DNA of 12,126 bases from the NCBI GenBank assembly GCA_036939755.1, contig JALLAZ010000789.1, positions 1-12,126 on the forward strand. The letters run 5' to 3'. Position 1 is the first letter of the stretch. The number at the start of each line of letters is the position of its first letter. The notes under the pieces are model-generated. The model did no database searches. It had not been told where the DNA came from and saw only the letters and a program-made list of their open reading frames with translations. The translations under genes and the position numbers were made by a program. This DNA comes from Stephanodiscus triporus (lineage: Eukaryota > Bacillariophyta > Thalassiosirophyceae > Thalassiosirales > Thalassiosiraceae). This document shows positions 1-7,400 of the stretch, in pieces.

Positions 1-344
1 CGCGTCTGGCCTCGTTCGCCACCTCCAGACCAGCTTAGCCAGTGGGCACGCGGCGTGCTTAAACCCCGGCCAATACGGTAAACCAAGAGGTGAAGAAAAA
101 AGGGGGGCCGAACACAAAATCTCAGGGCGTTACGAGTTACGATATCGCATCCGTCGATGATCCAGAGGTGGCGATAACGCCGTTCCAGGTCTTCCTCCTC
201 GCCGAGGCCTTCTTCCTTTCCGCCGCCGACGCCAACGCCAACGCCGACGTCGACCGTCGTCGTCGTCGAGATCGCCCGTCCGCCGCCGTCTCCCTCCCTC
301 CCTTTCTTCCCTTTCCTCGTCGTCGAATTCGTCGTCGTCGTCAT
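1..344 (-). CDS. Possible partial hypothetical protein, N-terminal part, running off the left edge
   Basis: On the minus strand an ATG at 344-342 opens a frame with no stop for 114 codons to the window edge. The predicted start is Thr-rich (MTTTTNSTTRKGKKG), followed by Gly/Val and Glu-rich stretches (VDVGVGVGVGGGKEEG, then GEEEDLERRYRHLW). Such low-complexity N-termini are common in protist proteins. The part nearest the edge (about 1-130) reads less like protein and could be intron: a GTAACT donor-like site lies near 140 and a pyrimidine-rich tract follows it. The opposite strand of the same register is also open but starts only with GTG and is Arg-rich. The GC-rich trinucleotide composition makes frames stay open by chance. 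No family is recognised and the gene call is weak. Confidence 0.28.
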   Translation of the reverse strand, partial: MTTTTNSTTRKGKKGREGDGGGRAISTTTTVDVGVGVGVGGGKEEGLGEEEDLERRYRHLWIIDGCDIVTRNALRFCVRPPFFLHLLVYRIGRGLSTPRAHWLSWSGGGERGQT

Positions 345-526
345 GGTAACCGCCTTATGATGGGGCGCAATCGGCTCCTCGTGCCGTCGACGAAGAGATA
401 TTCACATGTTCCAGGGGGGGGGCGATTATTAGACTTGACTGATCGGGTGACCACTTCTGTCGAAATAAAATGTGACTGAAACACTTTACCTCCATACATT
501 CACCAATACACACAATTCAAACAACG

Positions 527-1407
527 ATGCGATTCTCTTTTGCACCCAAGGAACCCAATTTGGCGGTTGCCAATGATCGCCTTGCTACCGGGCCAAAACC
601 CGATGGCTTATCTCAGAAGATCACAAGGAAGACACATCTGGAAGAAGAGGGAGAGCTCTTGCCTGAGCATGACAAAAGTCCGAGGATGCTCGGCGAGGAC
701 TTCAGCGAGAAGCCGAAGTTGAAGGAGGAGATGCCTGGATGTGACGTGTCCTACACCAAGATCGTCGTGTGGGAAGAGATCAATTCACAATAACAGGAGG
801 AGGAGAAGCTGAGGATGCTTGGCGTGGACGAGGACCATGCCTATCAGGACTACAGCGATTCGCTCAAACGAGAGGATGGGGATTTTGGGCCTGCGCTTGC
901 CCAAGAAAAGCTGAGGATGCTCGGCGTGAACGGAGAGCCGAAGTCGAATAGGATAAGGCCATTGTGAAACGAGAAAGTGAGGATAAGGATTTCGCGCTTG
1001 AGATTGATCTCCTTCAAATACCACACACTCCAGGGCGCATCAAAATATTTGACGACGTCCCTAGTATTTTCATTTTCGTCACTTCGGAGCCTATGCCCAA
1101 GATATTTGACGACGACCTCACTATTGACATCACTCCTGGCCGGTATCCCCCCTCCCCATATCCCTACGACGAATTGAGAGCTTTGAACGCCAATATGGAC
1201 GAGAGCGAGAACGACGAAAAGGAGGAGACGTGGAGGAGCATTCGCATCCGTGGTGATATATGCGTGGTCCAACGGGGGACAATAGCCCCAGTTACATGTT
1301 GGCGATTGCTTGTGTTTAGAGGCAGTCGTAGAAATATTAGACTCGAGCATTTGAATCTACTAGCGAAGTCTCTAGCTCAGAACACTCTTACTCTTGACAA
1401 GCTTTAG
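527..1407 (+). pseudogene. Hypothetical repeat-containing gene, disrupted or unusually spliced
   Basis: An ATG at 527 follows a CA-rich leader (ACAACG just before it), which resembles a protist 5' UTR. The 88-codon frame (MRFSFAPKEPNLAV...) ends at TAA 791-793, yet the same frame resumes at once with EEEKLRMLGVDEDHAYQDY and continues to TGA 965-967. Charged coding-like sequence then continues in another frame (DKAIVKRESEDKDFALEID) through to TAA 1405-1407. Repeated peptide motifs span the breaks: RMLG three times, KIFDD twice, TPGR twice. The TAA could be removed by splicing into an AACAG acceptor ending at 796 (a GTGTCC donor at 746 keeps phase but gives only 51 bases). The second break near 945-960 looks like a one-base indel. 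It may be a decayed gene, a gene with assembly errors, or a poorly predicted spliced gene. The family is not recognised. Confidence 0.4.
680..935 (+). repeat. Three diverged copies of a GAGGATGCTYGGCG-type coding repeat
   Basis: The core GAGGATGCT(C/T)GGCG occurs with its ATG at 686, 815 and 917. The last two copies share a longer AAGCTGAGGATGCT context. Spacings are 129 and 102 bases, both multiples of three, so all three stay in one reading frame and encode (L)RMLG followed by acidic residues. Selection on a repeated peptide unit, or in-frame duplication, would explain this. It supports the idea that 527-965 was, or is, coding despite the stop at 791. Confidence 0.6.
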
Positions 1408-1778
1408 CAAAACTGCAGCAATTTGCGCATGGCTTTTTCCTCATATTGCTAACCTTATTGGGATGGAGTTGAGTTCCTTCATGTCGGATTGTCATCATGC
1501 CAATGTCAAACCACCTCTATGCGGTCAATGAAAGATTGTGGGCTCACTTATATGGTACTCATTCAATATTTTAGTCTAGAAAATGATGACTAGAGCCCCC
1601 CTTCAGTCCATGCCAACAATATGAATAACAGCAACTTCGATATCTGAACGCTCATTCCTAATCCACGAATACCTCCTTGACATCATTTTTTTTGAAGAAC
1701 AGCTCATTGACGAGACACACATGCAGCATGCAACACCAAGATTTTTTTGCATTCAATGAAACTCACTGCCTCTCCACG
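1408..1778. other. Convergent intergenic gap
   Basis: About 370 bases lie between the end of the plus-strand hypothetical frame and the end of the minus-strand GRDP gene. The stretch is AT-richer than the flanks and contains a T-run (about 1684-1692). It should hold the 3' UTRs of both neighbours. No RNA gene, repeat or convincing open frame was seen. Confidence 0.5.
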
Positions 1779-3611
1779 TTAACCACCACCGCATCCACCG
1801 CATCCACCGCATCCACCGCCCCCGTCACCGCCCCCGCATGCACCGGCCCCGCATCCACCGCCCCCGCATCCACCGCCCCCGCATCCATCGCCCCCACCAC
1901 CTCCACCACCCCCACCACCTCCACCACATCCACCAGCTGTCACGCAGACAATGGTCGAGTACCACTCATAACCATATCCAGAAAGCAGCCGCTCGTCCAC
2001 TTTGTTCCCATGGCGCTCACGAAGGTGCTTATCGAACTCCGCGGGGTCTGGGTTAACGGAGGGACCAGCACAATCGCATTTGGCAGTGACAAAAGCTACC
2101 TGCCACTCAAGTTCAACCCATTTCCTGATCAAAATTTCTTTTTCCAGCATATGTCTCTTACTTGGTTTACCAAAGCACAAGCAATTACGACACTCGAACC
2201 AATCCGCATCAGTTTTCGCAATACGTGCCTTTCTAACAAGACGACTACGTAAGATCTTCCACGCATCCAAAGTCTGCGTAGAATAATATCCAAGGCCCAA
2301 ACTTCCTCCACCAAAAACATATTCATCCTTGACAGGATTGTTGTTCACATGACGTGTTTTACTTTTGCTAGCAGCGGCAATGAAAAGGTTAAAACCACTT
2401 GGTTCGTGCCACGGCGAGGCATCAACCACACTCAAACCAGCAGAGGAGGAACCACCTACCAAGATACCAAGACGAGTCATAGAAGGAGGAGAAGACGCGC
2501 TGGCCAAAGGAATAATGGCCATGTGATTGCTGGCATCTATGCCAGCCGTGACAGTCCAATTGGCTGCATCGTAAAATTCTAATGGGGGCTCTCCACGATA
2601 CATGCCGCCATCGGCATAATAATCTGTGCCGTATGTTTTCTTCCACAAGTAACTGGTAGCAACAAAAGCTTGATCAAGCTTAGCACCAGGTGTACGATCA
2701 TTCAGCGAATCGTCATGATGGAATGGACCGCCACGGATACAAGTGCAATCCGCCAGATACTGACTACAACTGATGAGGATGTGCGTGTGCCACATCAAAT
2801 CAATTTGATACGTCGGTACCAAGGGCAATGACTTGCAAGTGTCCTTCAACTGCAAGAACTTGTAGTAATTCTTCAATCCTTCTTTGAGAAAGTCGTCATC
2901 AGAAAATCGCGGGCCAGAGACTTGCCACAAAAAGCTGGCTTGACATGCAGCCGACGCAATCAGATCATAACCATCCAGCTTCTTGCTCCAGTTGACTACC
3001 CCACCTGGAGGCTTTACGCCTAATTCTTCATCGAATCGTAGATTGTTCGCATTCGGATCCTTAGGAAAATGAGATTCTTCGACGGCCTCTTCGGGAGGTA
3101 AGAAAAAGGGATCATTCGGAAACATCCCTGTCCACTGGTTCCTTGTCAACGCTGCTGCTTCTGCCTTGTTGAACGACGTAAACTCTATACCAGCTTCGGT
3201 CTTCAACGAGTTGGATTCTTCATCTTGTGCTTGATTTGCTGCATCATCATCTAGCTGGTACAGGAAGCTAGGACAAGGCTCCACCATGAATCCAAAATGG
3301 AGCATAGTATATGCTTCATAGTGTTTCGGGGCCAGGCGATGACAGTGCCACAGCCAGGCCACGTCGGGAGGTGGTATCATCACTATCGAGGAAGACGTCT
3401 TGGTATCCACTGCACCTTTCTGATGATCAGCCAGCAATGGCAGCCATTTATTGATGTACCGTTCTATCATGTTGTTCGTAATTGGTCTCATGGACACGCC
3501 CAGCGTGTGAAGGCCTTGCAAGAACTTGAGGTGCTTTTTTGCTTCGTCTATCGTCAAATTTAACGAGGGGGGTGCATCATCGCTCGACGGCGCCGACTTC
3601 AGCTTCATCAT
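1779..3611 (-). CDS. Glycine-rich domain-containing protein-like (GRDP/DUF1399 family)
   Basis: A single-exon, 610-residue protein. The start has tandem ATGs (3611 and 3608); the upstream one gives MMKLKSAPSSDDAPP. Residues about 20-345 match the GRDP family: the hallmark PPPDVAWLWHCHRLAP lies at 80-95, and the second His-rich motif YQIDLMWHTHIL at 268-279 is followed by LW-K and DGGMYRGEPP stretches. The two W-H-x-H motifs are the conserved core of the family, whose plant members are linked to development and stress responses; their biochemistry is poorly known. Later residues include a Cys-containing segment (ECRNCLCFGKPSKRHM). The last 50 or so residues are almost entirely Gly with regularly spaced Cys and a few Asp/Ala, ending at TAA 1781-1779. 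No signal peptide or membrane segment is evident. It is divergently arranged with the large fusion gene. The reading frame is intact throughout. Confidence 0.9.
   Translation of the reverse strand: MMKLKSAPSSDDAPPSLNLTIDEAKKHLKFLQGLHTLGVSMRPITNNMIERYINKWLPLLADHQKGAVDTKTSSSIVMIPPPDVAWLWHCHRLAPKHYEAYTMLHFGFMVEPCPSFLYQLDDDAANQAQDEESNSLKTEAGIEFTSFNKAEAAALTRNQWTGMFPNDPFFLPPEEAVEESHFPKDPNANNLRFDEELGVKPPGGVVNWSKKLDGYDLIASAACQASFLWQVSGPRFSDDDFLKEGLKNYYKFLQLKDTCKSLPLVPTYQIDLMWHTHILISCSQYLADCTCIRGGPFHHDDSLNDRTPGAKLDQAFVATSYLWKKTYGTDYYADGGMYRGEPPLEFYDAANWTVTAGIDASNHMAIIPLASASSPPSMTRLGILVGGSSSAGLSVVDASPWHEPSGFNLFIAAASKSKTRHVNNNPVKDEYVFGGGSLGLGYYSTQTLDAWKILRSRLVRKARIAKTDADWFECRNCLCFGKPSKRHMLEKEILIRKWVELEWQVAFVTAKCDCAGPSVNPDPAEFDKHLRERHGNKVDERLLSGYGYEWYSTIVCVTAGGCGGGGGGGGGGGGDGCGGGGCGGGGCGAGACGGGDGGGGCGGCGGCGGG
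1781..1935 (-). repeat. Gly/Cys-encoding minisatellite in the GRDP tail
   Basis: The plus strand is a run of CCACC/CCGCCCCC units. It includes a 9-base unit (CACCGCATC, about 1787-1820) and a 15-base unit (GCATCCACCGCCCCC, about 1850-1890). On the coding strand this gives GGT/GGC/GGG and TGC codons for the Gly/Cys tail. The coding strand is strongly G-rich, with many GG-GGGGG runs, so G-quadruplex formation is possible. Such tracts change length easily, so the tail length probably varies between strains. Confidence 0.85.
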
Positions 3612-4484
3612 GGTCGTTTATGTTCTGGTTTTTCTACCTGATGTATGGTCTCTAAGTTGTGCTTTTTTTAGTGTGCATGTACGGGAGTTGGGGGCGGGCG
3701 TGCAGTGAACTCGTTAGGGATCGCCGGGCGCAGAAGAGAGAGGACGGATTTTGGTTTTTATGAAATCAATGTTTGTTGGACTTTTTGAGAGAGCAAGCAA
3801 ACAAAGCGGGTGCAGGAGCACGGTGGCCTTCGTCTCGTGGGTCTGGTGGGGTGACCACGACCACGAATGGACTGAAGGGGGTACAGACAGTCGAAGCGGC
3901 ATGCAAGGTTCGATACTGCGTGCCCTAATTTAAGCCTGTCACAGTCTGATTTGGTTGTTCGTTTGGAGGATCACCCGTCACATCGGAAGAAAATGTGTGT
4001 ATTATTAAGCACTTTATGTTCGGCTGGCGGCGGTGCAGCTGACACGGCCTTCTGGCATCGGGAATGACATTCGTTTTCGAAGCGGCATGCAAGATTCGAT
4101 ACTTTTTCAGGCTATCATTCGTTCGGAGGATCACCCGTCACATCACATGGGAAGAAAATAATCTACAGAACGCAAGCGGAGAATCACATAGGGAGATAAC
4201 AGGTACCATAAGCTACGGAGGAGTCCGTAGGAGCTTGCGTTTGCACCAGTGCATAGTGTAGTAATACTTACTCTAATATTCAGCGACACCTTACCTTCTG
4301 GGGAGTTCGGATGGCGGGACCGCGACGAGAGTACGACGAAAAATACTGTACGATATGATACAATGAACACAATGACAACAACATCACGGCCAATGCCACA
4401 TGTAATACCCGCCATCAAGAGAGAACACGCCGTTTGAAGGCTTCCCTCCTCTCTCACCCAAACCCATCGAGCATCCTATTCCAC
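3612..4484. promoter_or_regulatory. Divergent intergenic region (putative bidirectional promoter and 5' UTRs)
   Basis: About 870 bases separate the ATG of the minus-strand GRDP gene from the chosen ATG of the plus-strand fusion gene, so promoters and leaders of both must lie here. No TATA box or initiator could be assigned with confidence. The region holds two duplicated sequence blocks (see the repeat entry). The alternative upstream ATG of the fusion gene at 4434 also lies here. Small open frames on either strand have no recognisable family content. Confidence 0.5.
3891..4144. repeat. Pair of direct repeats (two blocks, same order) in the divergent promoter region
   Basis: Block A, beginning TCGAAGCGGCATGCAAG and continuing to CGATACT, is at 3891-3917 and again at 4077-4103 with one mismatch in 27 bases. 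Block B, GGAGGATCACCCGTCACATC, is at 3965-3984 and again at 4125-4144, identical over 20 bases, with TTCGTT and one variable base before both copies and GAAGAAAAT shortly after both. The order A then B is kept but the A-B spacing differs by 26 bases, and unrelated sequence fills the rest. This fits an old segmental duplication with later indels, fragments of a dispersed repeat, or paired cis-regulatory elements. Confidence 0.8.
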
Positions 4485-7400
4485 ATGCCGACCGTCCATT
4501 ACGTCTCTCGTAAGTCCCTCGAGCGGGAGTACGGCATAATTTTTCCGCGTTCGCGGCGGGCGGACTCGTCCCCCCCCGATCTCGCGACCCTATTGCGACA
4601 CCACGCCTCCAACGCCGATGCCGCCCGCCTCCTGCCTCCGCGATCGGTGATGACGAAGGCGCATCGAGGCCGCGATGCGGGAAAGGAGTCGTATGACTCG
4701 CATCGCCCGGGCTCGTCGACGGCGGCGAGGACACCGTCGACGGCGCGGACCGCCGACGGGGCGGGTGGGCGCGATGACGGCGATGGGCCGCCCGCCGGGC
4801 GCGACGATGACGGCGGCGACGGTGGTTTGCGTTCGAGGGAGGGCATTAGCTCCATGAACGTCATGGACCTCCCGGAGGACAAGTCCGCCCACGGCACGAT
4901 AGGCACGGAAGCGAGAGCTGAAACGCGGATCGATTCAACGCGGGAAACACCACGACGCAGAGATGATATCGACGCCGAGGAGAAAGGACGCGATGGAGGG
5001 AACAGGGACGGTCGAATCGAGGAGTATGATCGCGTGGACGGCAGTGGCGGCATGGTGGACGACGACTTTGACGACGATGTGGACTCTGACGACGATGTGA
5101 GCATGCGCCCATTCTGAATGCAGCCCGGATGGATGATACATCGTTTTAATATACCCTCGATTTTCCCTTCCTCTTCGTGTCCCCCAATCATCGCAGGCGA
5201 ACGACGACGGCCTCTGCGAGTACGAGCGCCTGCGCCTCGAGCGCATTGCCCGGAACAACGCCCGACTGGCCGAGCTCGGATTCGACGACAGTAAAGCGGA
5301 GAAGAAGCAAATTAAGAGGAGCGCCCCCCCCGCGCAGCGCCGATCCGTTATCTTGGACGGGCCGAGGAGGCAGAATCCCGTCAGGGTGGGGAGAACCACC
5401 AGGCTCAACGAGTTGGAGCTGTTGTTCGAACTTGGATTGAAGAGGAAGAGCGAATGGGTGTGCCCGCCCTCTGGTAGGAATCCTACCGGGAAGGCGCGTC
5501 GCGTCGCCTGCGGTAAGTGCGACGGATGCAAGCGCGACTTCGATTGCCTCACGTGCGTGGCCTGCGCAGCCGGGAATGCAAGGTGCATGTTACGAAAGTG
5601 CCAATGCTTGCAATCGATCCAAGGCCACGCAGGAGCACTGATCGACGAAGTACACGATCACTCTCTCCCAGGTCTTGAACATTACAGCAACGACGCCGAA
5701 TTCCTTACTGCAGCTGAAATATCTAATCGTGCTTTCAACAATATCGTCGACCACCACCAAGAACGGGGTACCATTGCGGAGGCTGGTACGCACAATTCAA
5801 CGAATGAATATACCACAAGGGAAGTCGTCGAGCGCCCTTGCCATCATCATGGAGTAAAACCAAACGACGAGAGTGAGAGGAGTCAAAATTTACTCGACAA
5901 GCTGACGCATCGCCGCAAGCTGCTGGCATGTGTGCGACACAGTCGCATTGCCGCCGAGGAACGGATTCGTGATATTTGCCAGAGCAATGAATGGATTCGT
6001 GATATTTGGCACGAAGAGAGTGAACCGTCATTACCAATTTTTCTTCACGATGTGGTCGATGTTGAGACTTCAACTGTGTTAGATGAGGCTTGTCCGATGT
6101 CAAATGCTGGCACTCACCCAACGCACGGTGTTCATATGTCATCTGGAGGATTATCTGAATCGCCTACACCTGGACGTTTGAGTGATATGGGTACGGCTAG
6201 CGAGAAGACATGCGAAGAATGTGAAGAGAGTTCAATCGGGACGACCGCCGCAGATCCTGCTAGAGACCCCCATCATATCATTGTCACCTGTAATGGAAAA
6301 CAACTGCCCATTGAGGTAGAATCAAGTGAGACCTTGTTAGATCTTCGCAATGAGATTTTAGACCGACAAGGCACACTTGATATTCCAAAGGATGATTTCT
6401 TCTTTCTGCTTGGAAAGAATATCATATCGAAGAAACTTGAGCAACGCCATCTTATTGACGACGTCTTGGAGCAGAACATTTCTGTAGCATTGATCTCGAG
6501 GTCAAACTTGGAGGAGGCAGTCTGTGCTGTTGAAGATGCAGTCGCATTAGTCACCCCCGAAAACACAGTGGCAACCAAGAGACAACTTATCCGACACAAC
6601 ATGACAAACGTCAGAATCACTTGCGAATGCTCAAAGTCCAGATGCCTCAAGTTGTATTGCGACTGTTTCCAACATAGCAAGGTACGAACGCCTTTCTTCG
6701 ATGGCATGCATTATTATCTTAGTTGATACTCATCTAAAAAACTTCTTTCTCTTCATCAGATCTGTTCACCAGAATGTAGCTGCGTTGAATGCCGGAATTC
6801 AGAGGCAGAGAGCGGCCCTCACGGAAATCGAACCATGGCGATAAGTGCCATATTGAAACGGCGACCCGATGCATTTCAAAAGCGAGAGAAGAAACATGAA
6901 GGCTGCAATTGCAAGAAAACTAGGGAAGATTTGCACTGTGCTCTGACTGTTGCAATTCTATCAGACAAGAATGAAGCTAGGTATTAACCTCTTCATTTTG
7001 CGTAGGTGCATCAAGAAGTATTGCATCTGCTACAATGCGGGAATAAAATGCAATCGCAGTTGCGGGTGCAAACAATGTTTAAATCGAGATGATGAGGTCA
7101 GTGGAGAAACATCACTGCAGGTTCAAGAGCCTACCCCCAAAGTGCTGACCAAGTCTTTTTTGCAGGTTGAGGAAGGGCAGCCAGATGCAGCTGGGCATCA
7201 GAGGGCGATGAGAGCGCAAGCAAATAATGAATCTGATGGAGAGTCTCGTGCTTGTTTGACTTGGGACGATGGATTGGGGCAGCTCATGGATTTCAAGGTC
7301 GAATTCGGTCATGTTGACCCTATCGTCGCGCGCGAGGGGAGAGGGCAATGTGTCGACGCGGCGTCGTTGGCCACAACCATGTGCAAGCGATCTGGGGTGG

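Noticed and set aside
90..479. Plus-strand 129-codon open frame
   Set aside because: It starts with GTG, not ATG, and its Arg/Pro-rich content reflects GC-rich trinucleotide repeats; the minus-strand frame has a proper ATG.
850..1350. Minus-strand 166-codon open frame
   Set aside because: It overlaps the repeat-bearing plus-strand frame, and no motif or repeat periodicity is visible in the minus translation.
1677..2252. Thr/Ala/Pro-rich plus-strand open frame
   Set aside because: It is the antisense of the GRDP Gly/Cys tail and has no family content.
4499..5191. Ser/Pro-rich 230-codon minus-strand open frame
   Set aside because: It is antisense of exon 1 and intron 1; its composition is the mirror of Asp/Arg-rich codons, and the plus strand splices in phase to a recognisable protein.
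4935..5588. Minus-strand 217-codon open frame
   Set aside because: It lies opposite the CXXC and YERLRLERIARN coding region and has no recognisable domain.
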